A DNA stretch of 11,334 bases from an uncultured Bacteroidota bacterium (GTDB lineage: Bacteria > Bacteroidota > Bacteroidia > Bacteroidales > P3): assembly GCA_900546465.1 (NCBI GenBank), contig URCX01000054.1:1-11334 (forward strand), in the 5' to 3' direction. This document shows, one piece after another, positions 1-7,009 of this stretch. The notes under the pieces are model-generated. The model was not told the DNA's origin. It saw nothing but the letters and a program-made list of their open reading frames with translations, and did not search any database. Positions within the stretch are counted from its first letter, which is position 1; each line of letters starts with the position of its first letter. The translations under genes were made by a program, and so were the position numbers.

Positions 1-2
1 AG

Positions 3-116
3 GGGGAAAATTCTTTGAACATGGATTGCAATCGATGCAGAAGCGGCATTTACACCGTTTTTGTAAAAGGAAGCAATATCGATGTCGTACAAAAAGTGAA
101 TATAATAAGCGAATAG
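3..116 (+). CDS. C-terminal end of a protein, possibly a T9SS type A sorting domain (5' end outside window)
   Basis: An open frame enters from the left edge and stops at TAG 114-116, giving about 37 residues. Its end, SGIYTVFVKGSNIDVVQKVN followed by IISE, has the pattern of a T9SS type A sorting domain: a turn 'SG(I/S)Y', a beta strand, a short loop, then a basic residue and a hydrophobic final strand. The end of the peptidase gene in this same window reads SGSYSVGLLLPNGE...KTLIVR and aligns by eye. If correct, the upstream gene encodes an exported, surface-attached protein. The methyltransferase begins 4 bases after the stop, so the two are probably co-transcribed. Frame 2 is also open here but gives a very basic, less protein-like peptide. 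The fragment is too short for a firm family call. Confidence 0.5.
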   Translation, partial: GENSLNMDCNRCRSGIYTVFVKGSNIDVVQKVNIISE

Positions 117-120
117 AAAC

Positions 121-789
121 ATGAACCCGAATTTTGCTGTACGGATATACCGACGTATTATGTATCCTCACCTTAAAGGTGAATTTTTGCAACAAATTCA
201 TTGTGAGAAACCGCATGTTTTGGACGTAGGCTGTGGAAACAATTCACCATCGCAGGTGAAGTCGATGCTTCCATCTTGTGTTTACACCGGTATCGATGTC
301 TCCGATTACAATCAAACGAAACCGAATCTTGCAGATAAATATATTTTGGTGTCCTCAAGTGAGTTTTCGGATACGATTGAAAAGATGTCGAATAGTTTTG
401 ATGCTGTAATGTCTTCTCATAACTTGGAACATTGCGATCGGAGAGAAGAGACATTGCTTGCAATGATTAAAGCGTTAAAGCAGGGTGGCTGGCTTTATTT
501 GTCCTTTCCATCGGAAAAGACCGTAAATTTCCCTTCAAGGAAAGGAACTCTGAATTATTATGATGACAAAACCCATAAAGATACTCCTCCGAACTACAAT
601 AAAGTCTTGAAACTGTTGAAGGATAACGGCATGTCGGTGGTGTATTCCGTTGCCCGGCACAGACCGTTGATTCCGAGAATACTCGGTTTCTTGACGGAAC
701 CGTTTTCCAAAGCAAAAGACAAGACTTATTATCGAACTTGGTGCTATTACGGCTTTCAAACCGTGATTTGGGCAAAAAAGACAGCATGA
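121..789 (+). CDS. Class I SAM-dependent methyltransferase
   Basis: The product is 222 residues, a usual size for a stand-alone class I methyltransferase of the Methyltransf_11/23 type. Motif I, VLDVGCGN, is at residues 33-40 and forms the SAM-binding glycine loop. The acidic residue ending strand 2 is D59 in YTGIDVSD. The strand-4 region is FDAVMSSHNLEHC (93-105), where 'HNLEH' is typical of this family, and GGWLYLSFP (122-130) is the strand-5 region. There is no signal peptide or membrane segment, so it should be cytoplasmic. The acceptor cannot be read from sequence. Because two glycosyltransferases follow directly, a sugar or glycan intermediate is an inference. Its stop (787-789) overlaps the next gene's ATG at 786, which implies translational coupling. 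No Shine-Dalgarno precedes the start. Confidence 0.88.
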   Translation: MNPNFAVRIYRRIMYPHLKGEFLQQIHCEKPHVLDVGCGNNSPSQVKSMLPSCVYTGIDVSDYNQTKPNLADKYILVSSSEFSDTIEKMSNSFDAVMSSHNLEHCDRREETLLAMIKALKQGGWLYLSFPSEKTVNFPSRKGTLNYYDDKTHKDTPPNYNKVLKLLKDNGMSVVYSVARHRPLIPRILGFLTEPFSKAKDKTYYRTWCYYGFQTVIWAKKTA

Positions 790-1985
790 TGAAAGAAGTT
801 TTACTGCGTTGTTTGCTTTTTTATTACGATGTGGAGCATCGGATTTTGAAGTTTGTAAAACCGAAAGAGAAAGGCGGTACTCTGGTTATCAGAACCGACA
901 ATATAGGAGACTTTGTTCTTTGGCTCAATTCGGCAGGAGTATTGCGAGAACGAATTTCCGGAAAAATCACTCTGCTTTGTTCACCGTCTGTTGCTACTAT
1001 TGCAGAGAAGACTTCGTTCTTTGACGAAATAATAACGATGTCGGATAAGAAAATTGTACTCGATCCGCTGTATCGTTTTTCGCTTATGCGTCATCTGAGA
1101 CGAAAGCATTATGACAGAGTGCTGAATCCTGTTTATTCAAGGGACTATTTCGTGAATGATTCCATTGTGAGAAATGTTTGTGCAAGCGAAAAGGTGGGCT
1201 TTGGTGAGAATTATCATAATACGGAAATGAAAATGGTTCGTTGTGTTCCCGATGAAGCGTACCGCAAGAGGCTTCTTGATGCTTTGCTGCAAAGAGCCGA
1301 TGGCTTTTATACTCGTATCATAGAGGCGGAAGAGGGAGTGAAAATGGAATTGAAACGTAATGCGGAATTCGTTTCCAAACTTTTCGGAACGAAAGTTGCA
1401 GCCGCATTGCCGGAACTTTGTTTCGATGTTCCTCGATTCGACAAGGCAAAGGATTTTATAGTGTTTTTTATCGGTGCGAGCCAAGTCAAAAGATCTTTCG
1501 GGGGGGGTAATTTTACGCACGTGATAGAAAGATTATCATCTTTTGTCGTTTTATGTGGTGGAAAAGAAGATATAGGAACAGCAAACGAAATAATGAGAAC
1601 GGTTTCCAAGCCGGAGAGGGTTATGAATTTGGTCGGCAAGACAAGTTTGACGGATTTGTGTGCTGTGATACGGGAGGCACGTCTTGTTGTCAGCAATGAC
1701 ACTGTGGCAGCACACTTTGCTGCAATGATGAGAACAAAATGCATCGTGATTTGTCCGGGAAATTTTCCGGGGCGTTTCCATCCTTACGACACAGATGACG
1801 AGGAGGAAGAGATGAAGGCTTATTTCCCGAGAGTGGTCAACTATCCGATGGATTGTTACGGTTGTGGCGGTATGTGCAAATACACAAACAGCAGAACGGA
1901 ACGTTGGCCCTGCATAGCGAAAATAAGTCCGGATATGGTGATAAAGGAAATAAGGAATGTTTTGAATAATAATGAACGAAAGTAA
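786..1985 (+). CDS. Glycosyltransferase family 9 (heptosyltransferase-like)
   Basis: From ATG 786 the product is 399 residues. The frame stays open back to 738, but ATG 786 (or 789) overlaps the preceding stop and places the GT9 N-terminal strand at the expected point. TLVIRTDNIGD (32-42) is the typical GT9 opening, 'iLvirld.iGD'. FFIGASQVKRSF, in the middle, resembles the second-domain opening 'GAs...KrW'. VVSNDTVAAH (about 301-310) corresponds to the conserved nucleotide-sugar site 'DSGpmHlA'. A cysteine cluster, CYGCGGMC and then WPC, lies near the C-terminus. Members move heptose or related sugars onto LPS core or other glycans at the inner face of the membrane. The exact sugar is unknown. 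An unbroken run of eight G occurs in the coding sequence at 1500-1507. The gene ends inside the next gene's start (14-base overlap). Confidence 0.85.
   Translation: MMKEVLLRCLLFYYDVEHRILKFVKPKEKGGTLVIRTDNIGDFVLWLNSAGVLRERISGKITLLCSPSVATIAEKTSFFDEIITMSDKKIVLDPLYRFSLMRHLRRKHYDRVLNPVYSRDYFVNDSIVRNVCASEKVGFGENYHNTEMKMVRCVPDEAYRKRLLDALLQRADGFYTRIIEAEEGVKMELKRNAEFVSKLFGTKVAAALPELCFDVPRFDKAKDFIVFFIGASQVKRSFGGGNFTHVIERLSSFVVLCGGKEDIGTANEIMRTVSKPERVMNLVGKTSLTDLCAVIREARLVVSNDTVAAHFAAMMRTKCIVICPGNFPGRFHPYDTDDEEEEMKAYFPRVVNYPMDCYGCGGMCKYTNSRTERWPCIAKISPDMVIKEIRNVLNNNERK
1500..1507 (+). repeat. G8 homopolymer inside the GT9 gene
   Basis: Eight consecutive G encode the three glycines of SFGGGNF in the conserved second-domain opening of the GT9 enzyme. 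The surrounding gene is AT-rich, and synonymous codons could have broken the run. Gain or loss of one G would shift the frame well before the conserved nucleotide-sugar motif and give a truncated enzyme. Confidence 0.9.
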
Positions 1986-2742
1986 TAAGGGAAAGGCTGT
2001 TGTGTCTGTGATAACGGTGTGTTACAATGCGGCGGCGGATTTGGAGAAGACGATGAAAAGCGTACGGGAACAGACGTACGGGGCTGTGGAGTATGTGATT
2101 GTAGATGGCGGTTCGAGCGATGGCACAAGGGAGTTGATTGAAAGGAACAGAGATATTGTCTCCCGTTGGGTCAGCGAGAGGGACGAGGGCTTGTATTTCG
2201 CCATGAACAAGGGTTTGGACATGGCAGGAGGGGAGTACGTCTTGTTTATGAATGCGGGGGATTCGTTCTACGAGGCGGAGACCTTGGAGAAGATGATGTC
2301 TTCTGCCGATGAATTGCAGGATATTTACTATGGGGATACGATGATTCTGTCTCCCGAGGGTGTCCCTTTGGGCAGGAGGCGTTTGTCTTTGCCTAAGAAG
2401 TTGACAAGGCGGAGCTTTCATTGGGGCATGACGGTATGTCATCAATCTTTTTTGGTGAGACGTGAACTTTGTTCGCACTATGATACCTCCTACTCCATCA
2501 CGGCGGACTATGATTGGGTGCTTTCGGCAATCGAAAGGGCGGAGGAGAAGAAAATAAAGAACACAGGCTTGTTCGTAAGCTGTTTTTCGCAGGGCGGAAT
2601 CAGTAGCAAACATGTATGGGAGGCTAATTGCCAAAGGTTTAAGATAATGAGAAAACATTACGGTCTGCCTGTTACGATTTGGTTCAACTGTCTTATGGTT
2701 TTCAGATTGGCTTATACCTACTGTAAATTCGGACGTATGTAG
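1972..2742 (+). CDS. Glycosyltransferase family 2
   Basis: The product is 256 residues. VSVITVCYNA (11-20) is the GT-A opening strand. VDGGSSDGT (44-52) is the nucleotide-binding segment, and SERDEGLYFAMNKG (68-81) is characteristic of the GT2 subgroup that includes WcaE/WcaA-like polysaccharide enzymes. FMNAGD (92-97) holds the metal-binding position equivalent to DxD. HQSF (157-160) and ITADYDW (176-182) carry the acceptor-side and catalytic-base region. There are no clear transmembrane helices, although the last 25 residues are fairly hydrophobic. It overlaps the GT9 gene by 14 bases, so both are probably made together. I infer addition of one sugar to a surface glycan; the donor and acceptor are not readable. 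It has no Shine-Dalgarno. Confidence 0.9.
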   Translation: MNESNKGKAVVSVITVCYNAAADLEKTMKSVREQTYGAVEYVIVDGGSSDGTRELIERNRDIVSRWVSERDEGLYFAMNKGLDMAGGEYVLFMNAGDSFYEAETLEKMMSSADELQDIYYGDTMILSPEGVPLGRRRLSLPKKLTRRSFHWGMTVCHQSFLVRRELCSHYDTSYSITADYDWVLSAIERAEEKKIKNTGLFVSCFSQGGISSKHVWEANCQRFKIMRKHYGLPVTIWFNCLMVFRLAYTYCKFGRM

Positions 2743-2774
2743 GTTCTATGTTCGGAGAATTGTTTGTAAATTTG
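2743..2774 (+). promoter_or_regulatory. Probable promoter for fabG and the PLP enzyme
   Basis: TAAATTTG at 2767-2774 matches the Bacteroidota -7 box TAnnTTTG exactly and is followed by C. The -33 region (GTTC around 2743-2746) is only a partial match to TTTG. The start of transcription would be near 2780, leaving a short leader before ATG 2792 or 2801. This would separate the housekeeping genes from the glycan operon upstream. Confidence 0.5.
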
Positions 2775-2791
2775 CAGGCGTTAACCAAAAG

Positions 2792-3547
2792 ATGGATATA
2801 ATGAAGTTACTTGAAGGAAAGGTGGCTCTTATCACGGGAGCCTCAAGAGGAATAGGCAAAGCGATAGCTTTGGAATTTGCAAAACATGGTTGCAATATAG
2901 CGTTCAGCGATATAAAGAGGGACGAAAACATGGAGGCATGCGAGAAGGAGTTGAGAGAATCGGGCGTAAAGGCGGAAGGCTTCGTCTCCAACGCCGCTTC
3001 GTTCGAGGACAGTGCCGCTTTGGTCGAGAATGTGGCAAAGCAGTTCGGCAGAATAGATATATTGGTGAACAATGCCGGTATCACAAGAGACAATCTGTTG
3101 ATGAGAATGAGCGAAAGCGATTGGGATTTGGTCATGAACGTGAACTTGAAGAGCGTTTTCAATCTCACTCATGCTTGTCAGAAAGTCATGCTTAAACAAA
3201 GATGCGGCTCGATCATAAACATGAGCAGCGTTGTCGGCGTAAGCGGAAATGCAGGTCAGGCTAACTATTCCGCATCAAAGGCAGGCATCATAGGCTTTAC
3301 CAAGAGCGTGGCAAAGGAATTGGGTTCCCGCAACATACGTTGCAATGCCATTGCACCGGGATTTATCCTTACGGACATGACTGCCCAATTAAGCGAAGAG
3401 GTAAGGAAGGATTGGGAAAAGAAAATCCCTTTGAGAAGAGGCGGAAAACCCGAAGAGGTGGCAAAGGCTTGTGTTTTCCTTGCATCGGATTTGAGTTCCT
3501 ATGTAAGCGGACAGGTGTTGCACGTTTGCGGAGCGATGAACTGCTAA
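2792..3547 (+). CDS. fabG: 3-oxoacyl-[acyl-carrier-protein] reductase (SDR family)
   Basis: The product is 251 residues, close to the usual 244-250. It reduces 3-oxoacyl-ACP with NADPH in fatty-acid elongation, in the cytoplasm. The Rossmann motif TGASRGIG is at 15-22 and NNAG at 93-96. The catalytic set is N118 (NVNLK), S146 (NMSSVVG), Y159 and K163 (YSASK). The segments GNAGQANYSASKAGIIGFTK and APGFILTDM, and the ending SGQVLHVCG, closely resemble FabG rather than a generic SDR. ATG 2801 (MKLLEGK) is an alternative start that would give the more usual N-terminus. It lies 7 bases ahead of the PLP-enzyme gene, so the two are probably co-transcribed although their pathways differ. A paralogous SDR acting on another carbonyl substrate cannot be excluded. 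Confidence 0.88.
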   Translation: MDIMKLLEGKVALITGASRGIGKAIALEFAKHGCNIAFSDIKRDENMEACEKELRESGVKAEGFVSNAASFEDSAALVENVAKQFGRIDILVNNAGITRDNLLMRMSESDWDLVMNVNLKSVFNLTHACQKVMLKQRCGSIINMSSVVGVSGNAGQANYSASKAGIIGFTKSVAKELGSRNIRCNAIAPGFILTDMTAQLSEEVRKDWEKKIPLRRGGKPEEVAKACVFLASDLSSYVSGQVLHVCGAMNC

Positions 3548-3554
3548 GTTGTGA

Positions 3555-4784
3555 ATGAAATTAAATAATACAGAATATACGATGAAAAAATTTGATCCGG
3601 CAACAGCCATCAGTGCTGTGCAACAAATCTCCCCTGAAAGAGGAGTCAATCCGAACATAAACGATTCGGCTACATTCACATTCCCATACGGACAAACGAT
3701 GACGGACACTTTCCACGGCGAAACAGAGGGTTACTACTTGTATTCCCGTCATTGGAATCCGTCAAACTTCGCATTGTGCCAAGCTCTTGCCGCAATGGAA
3801 GGAACGGAAGCGGCTTGGGTTACAGGCTCCGGAATGGCTGCCATAACATGTGCCTTAATGCACTTCTTGAAAGCAGGCGACCACTGCGTTGCTTCGCAAA
3901 CAGTATATGGCGGAACATTCGCTTTCTTGAAGAACTACATAATAAGATACGGTGTAGAGGTAACTTTCGTGGATACAACCAACCTTGAAGAAGTTAAAGC
4001 GGCAATGCGTCCGAACACAAAGGTTGTTTACACAGAGTGCATGTCCAATCCATTGTTGAGAATTGCCAATTTACCCGAATTAAAGAAGATAGCACAAAGC
4101 ACAGGTGCAAAACTATTGGTGGACAACACCTTTTCACCAATGATATTCTCCCCATACAAATTGGGAGCAGACGTTGTTATTTACTCTATGACGAAGTTTG
4201 TAAACGGCAAAAACGACTGCGTAGCCGGTGCAATCTGCGCTTCGCAAGAGGTAATCAACGCAATGATTGATGTAAATGACGGAACAGCCATGTTGCTCGG
4301 TCCCGTATTGGATTCTTTCCGTTCCACATCAATCTTGAAGAACCTTTACACACTTCATATCCGTATGCAGCAACACTCAAAGAACGCTGCATACCTTTCA
4401 AAACGTTTCAATGAAATAGGCATAAAGGCAAACTATCCGGGCAATGAAGATCACATCGACCACAAATTGATGACCGAATTGATGAATGAAGGCTTCGGAT
4501 ACGGCGGAATGATAGCAATAGACCTCGGAACGGCAGAAAGAGCAAATAAATTCATGGAAGCAATGCAGGCTAAGGGCGTAGGCTACTTGGCAGTGTCTTT
4601 GGGATACTTCCGTACTTTGTTCTCATGCTCCGGCAAGTCCACTTCATCGGAAGTTCCGGAGGAAATCCAAAAGAAGATGGGCATGAGCGAAGGATTGGTT
4701 CGTTACTCCGTAGGTTTGGACAACGATATGGAACACACATTCCGATTGATTGTTGAAGCCTTGAAAGAGATTAAATTCATCTAA
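3555..4784 (+). CDS. Cys/Met-metabolism PLP-dependent enzyme (methionine gamma-lyase / sulfhydrylase-like)
   Basis: The product is 409 residues, or 400 if ATG 3582 (MKKFDPATA) is used; neither start has a Shine-Dalgarno. The fold family is clear: YSRHWNPS (63-70) corresponds to the Y.R..NPT phosphate-binding loop from the partner subunit, GSGMAA (91-96) holds the phosphate, VYGGTFAFL (117-125) contains the ring-stacking Tyr118, LLVDNTF (187-193) has the PLP-nitrogen Asp190, and SMTK (211-214) has the Schiff-base Lys214. VRYSVGL near the end holds the substrate-carboxylate Arg. The family includes methionine gamma-lyase, cystathionine synthases and lyases, and O-acetylhomoserine sulfhydrylase. 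'GTFAFL' is lyase-like, but the Cys typical of methionine gamma-lyase is Gly120 here, and the usual 'GHSD' after the lysine is replaced by NGKND. The substrate is therefore unassigned. Confidence 0.87.
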   Translation: MKLNNTEYTMKKFDPATAISAVQQISPERGVNPNINDSATFTFPYGQTMTDTFHGETEGYYLYSRHWNPSNFALCQALAAMEGTEAAWVTGSGMAAITCALMHFLKAGDHCVASQTVYGGTFAFLKNYIIRYGVEVTFVDTTNLEEVKAAMRPNTKVVYTECMSNPLLRIANLPELKKIAQSTGAKLLVDNTFSPMIFSPYKLGADVVIYSMTKFVNGKNDCVAGAICASQEVINAMIDVNDGTAMLLGPVLDSFRSTSILKNLYTLHIRMQQHSKNAAYLSKRFNEIGIKANYPGNEDHIDHKLMTELMNEGFGYGGMIAIDLGTAERANKFMEAMQAKGVGYLAVSLGYFRTLFSCSGKSTSSEVPEEIQKKMGMSEGLVRYSVGLDNDMEHTFRLIVEALKEIKFI

Positions 4785-4817
4785 TCCCCACCCTGCACAA
4801 CAAAGAACATTTCTTGA

Positions 4818-4859
4818 AAAAGACGAGGCACTTGCATTACTGCAAGTGCCTCGTCTTTT
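4818..4859 (+). terminator. Intrinsic terminator after the PLP-enzyme gene
   Basis: A perfect 19-bp inverted repeat (arms 4818-4836 and 4841-4859) with a TTAC loop lies 33 bases after the stop. The left arm starts with AAAA and the right arm ends in TTTT, so the hairpin could act in both directions. This suits its position between convergent genes. Confidence 0.85.
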
Positions 4860-5053
4860 GTGTGGAGCAAGCCAAATCGATTATTCTCTTGGAAGTTCCT
4901 ACCCCTTCAATGACAAACAGAACAAATGCTCCCTGATATACTAAAACAGACAAGCATTCCCACCTAAGCAGAATTTATATCAACACTCGATTACTCTCGT
5001 GCATTTTTGTTGAATTCAGGAAGAGGCAAAAGCAAAGCAGATAGCTCAAAAGC

Positions 5054-5091
5054 ATAAAAACAAAGGCTGCATCAGAACTTAGACACAGCCT
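5054..5091 (-). terminator. Intrinsic terminator of the minus-strand outer-membrane-protein gene
   Basis: On the minus strand, AGGCUGUGUC pairs with GAUGCAGCCU (ten pairs, two of them G-U; plus-strand arms 5082-5091 and 5064-5073) around an eight-base loop. It is followed by UUUGUUUUUA. The stem begins 44 bases after the stop codon. Confidence 0.75.
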
Positions 5092-5135
5092 CTTCAATCA
5101 ATCCGAGTTTCGGTTCTTTGGAAAACCTTATTCCA

Positions 5136-5969
5136 TTAAAAGTGGTAACCAACAGTCAAAGTCATCATTGAGATAGACAGGTCTTTCCATTTGAAATTTT
5201 CTTTGTCGCTATCATGCTCAGTATCTCCCTCACTGTCTTTATAGTCGTATTTTCCCGATACTTTGCCCTTTACTTTGGCTGTTCCGAGATTGTACCAATG
5301 CAAACCAATGCTTATTTTATCGAAAGTAATTCCTGCACCAAATCGATAAGCGAAAGCTATGGCATTATCATACTTATATATTAACTCATAAGTGTCTGTG
5401 AAATCATAATATACAGTAGTGTAACCATTATTGTACCATCCAGTGCCTTCTCTTTCACGGAGTATCTTGGCATTGGTGAATAATCTCATGTTTATACCTG
5501 CTGCAAACTCACCAAAGATATTGATTTTATCGTTTAAGTTGAAGGAGTAATTCAAGCCTGCCATCAAAGGCACGTTCAAATACTTCGGCATGCTTACTTC
5601 GTAGTCATAATCATAACTTAAACCATCTCCACTGCCTTTTCCTGAATCGAACTCATCATCGAACCAATCTTTTGCATCACCGTTCAGAGGATTATACATC
5701 AATTCCGCACCTACCAAGAAGCGGAGATTGGCTACCTGAGATATAGGAAACTGGTACTTGAAACCTACACCGAAACCGGCTCCTGCCGAACCTGTTTTAG
5801 AACTACCGTTAACTAATGCACACACTTTATCGTTGTCTTCAAATTCCGCAAACTTTCCATTGGGGAATACGCCGCTAAGGTGCAGTGAGAAACCATCTTT
5901 TTGGGCAAATGCTTTGCCTCCTGAAATCAATAATGTTGCTAAAATAAGCCGAGTAATAATTGTCTTCAT
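5136..5969 (-). CDS. Outer-membrane beta-barrel protein
   Basis: From ATG 5969 the product is 277 residues. The frame is open upstream to an ATG at 6227, but MKTIITRLILATLLISGGKAF then AQ is a clear signal peptide (cleavage near residue 22), so 5969 is the start. The mature part alternates hydrophobic and polar residues in many short strands (GAGFGVGFKYQF, LRFLVGAELMY, LNVPLMAGLNYSF, IAFAYRFGAGITF) and ends MMTLTVGYHF. A terminal Phe is the usual mark of outer-membrane barrels recognised by the BAM complex. It fits the 'outer membrane protein beta-barrel' (OMP_b-brl) type. Acidic loops such as DWFDDEFDSG and YDYDYE may bind cations; that is only suggestive. The ligand and role are unknown. 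It appears to be a single-gene transcript with an unusually long structured leader. Confidence 0.85.
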   Translation of the reverse strand: MKTIITRLILATLLISGGKAFAQKDGFSLHLSGVFPNGKFAEFEDNDKVCALVNGSSKTGSAGAGFGVGFKYQFPISQVANLRFLVGAELMYNPLNGDAKDWFDDEFDSGKGSGDGLSYDYDYEVSMPKYLNVPLMAGLNYSFNLNDKINIFGEFAAGINMRLFTNAKILREREGTGWYNNGYTTVYYDFTDTYELIYKYDNAIAFAYRFGAGITFDKISIGLHWYNLGTAKVKGKVSGKYDYKDSEGDTEHDSDKENFKWKDLSISMMTLTVGYHF

Positions 5970-6051
5970 CTTTTGAATTTGTTTTTTCTTTTGCCCAAGT
6001 CCCTGAGGCGATACTTTTTTTCTGATTTTCTTTTCTCTGACTTGCGGGCAT

Positions 6052-6196
6052 AAAAAAACGTGGGACTTTTTTCTTACTGTAATGTGAGGTCTTCGACTAC
6101 CTAATCTACCAAATAAGTAAAGCCCACGAAATTCATCGCGAGCGTTTACTGCTTTACTTTCGGTAGATTTTGCGAAAGGTCGAAGTTTCACATTAC
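6052..6196 (-). promoter_or_regulatory. Large structured leader with mutually exclusive hairpins (attenuator-like) or small RNA
   Basis: On the minus strand this RNA can form a long nested hairpin. The outer arms, plus-strand 6179-6196 and 6079-6097, pair over GUAAUGUGA and CUUCGAC. The inner arms, 6151-6169 and 6103-6123, pair over AUCUACC and GUAAAGC. An alternative hairpin pairs CGUGGG (6123-6128) with CCCACG (6059-6064), further helped by UACU/AGUA, and is followed at once by UUUUUUU (6052-6058). The second structure uses the right-hand part of the first, so they compete: one looks like an antiterminator and the other like an intrinsic terminator. It lies between the promoter at 6330-6360 and the beta-barrel gene start at 5969. 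It could equally be the 3' part of an independent RNA of about 270 nt, or a palindromic repeat element. I do not recognise a named RNA family. Confidence 0.55.
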
Positions 6197-6329
6197 CAAG
6201 ATAAGCAAAAACGCTTTTATATGTCATTAAATTCGCAATACGTTTTCTGATTTATTCTTTGTCTCCTTGCTTTACCCCCTTTTTACTTGGTTAATAAACT
6301 TTTGTCTGTTCTATTCATGTTATGTAGTG

Positions 6330-6360
6330 CAAAGATAAAGATTTTTCTGACAATAGCAAA
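6330..6360 (-). promoter_or_regulatory. Promoter for the structured leader and outer-membrane-protein gene
   Basis: Read on the minus strand, TTTG (6357-6360) is separated by exactly 19 bases from TATCTTTG (6330-6337), a full match to the Bacteroidota consensus TTTG-N19-TAnnTTTG. Transcription would start near 6323, about 350 bases before ATG 5969. I found no other TAnnTTTG match on the minus strand between here and the gene. Confidence 0.75.
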
Positions 6361-6513
6361 ATTTGGAGCAGAATATTACGCCATTGATATTACAGTCTTC
6401 GTTTGCTCTATTTTCTACTGCTCTCCATTTTTCACATTCTTTACCATTCAGACAGTCTCACGACCGCTCCAAATTAAGAATTTCCAAACTTATTAAACGC
6501 TATGGCTTGCAAA

Positions 6514-6614
6514 AGAATTGACAAGAAGCGATAAGGTTGAATTTTTGCAAGTATTTGAGGGTTTAGCAATGATTTATCTTTCAGCTACTTGTAAAAAATC
6601 GCAAGAATTGACAA
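6514..6614 (+). repeat. Pair of 11-base direct repeats
   Basis: AGAATTGACAA occurs at 6514-6524 and again at 6604-6614, 90 bases apart. Flanks are also similar (GCAA just before, AA just after). The significance is unknown; the pair might be a protein-binding site. Confidence 0.5.
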
Positions 6615-6619
6615 AAACC

Positions 6620-6652
6620 AAACGCCGTTCTAATCACAAGAAAACGGCGTTT
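6620..6652 (+). terminator. Terminator-like hairpin with no adjacent gene
   Basis: Perfect 10-bp arms AAACGCCGTT (6620-6629) and AACGGCGTTT (6643-6652) enclose a 13-base loop and are followed by TATTCTT. The opposite strand also ends with a T-rich stretch (GGTTTTTGTC), so it may work both ways. No protein gene ends nearby, which suggests an unseen transcript. Confidence 0.5.
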
Positions 6653-7009
6653 TATTCTTCCGGAACGAAGTATTAGCAGTACCGGAAGGGCGTTTGGGGA
6701 GGAAAAAGATGAAGTTTTTCGTTGAAAAGAGGGTGTTTTTTATCCGGTGGGATTGGATTTGATGGCTGGGGGTTGTTCTTTTCTGTGAATTTAACTTCTA
6801 TCGGGGATATTTTTCTGCTGATTTATCTCTTTCACATTCTTATTTTCTTGCTATGGAAATGAGGGAATAATTGCTTGGTTTTTGTTAATTCGATGATGGG
6901 CACATCGGTTTCGCTAATTCTTTTCTTTGCTTTGTTATGGGAGAAAGGGTGTTTTGTCTGTGTTTGCGGCAGGGCTGTATGTTTGCTGCTTTGAAATGGG
7001 TGAGAGTGC

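Larger units (their letters stand above)
4785..5135. other. Convergent intergenic region
   Basis: A 351-base gap separates the converging PLP-enzyme and outer-membrane-protein genes. It holds the two terminators listed separately. Between them (4860-5053) I see no open frame with coding character, no promoter match and no repeat. Confidence 0.7.

Noticed and set aside
738..785. Earlier start for the GT9 gene at ATG 738
   Set aside because: It would overlap 52 bases of the methyltransferase and add residues not seen in the GT9 family. ATG 786 or 789 fits the stop-start overlap.
6079..6196. 6S RNA
   Set aside because: The long hairpin with an internal bulge is loosely 6S-like, but it is too short, the loop layout is not clearly that of 6S, and it sits in a leader ahead of a gene.
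5970..6227. N-terminal extension of the outer-membrane protein to ATG 6227
   Set aside because: The extension is very basic, crosses the palindrome, and would bury the clear signal peptide at residue 87. A leader RNA explains the region better.
6287..6496. 69-codon plus-strand ORF, hydrophobic
   Set aside because: It runs antisense over the strong minus-strand promoter and has no promoter or supporting start of its own; rich in F, C and I as expected for AT-rich noise.
6696..6762. 17-codon ORF (ATG 6709) preceded by GGGGAGG
   Set aside because: The Shine-Dalgarno-like sequence is notable, but the peptide is tiny, has no promoter match nearby and no coupled gene.
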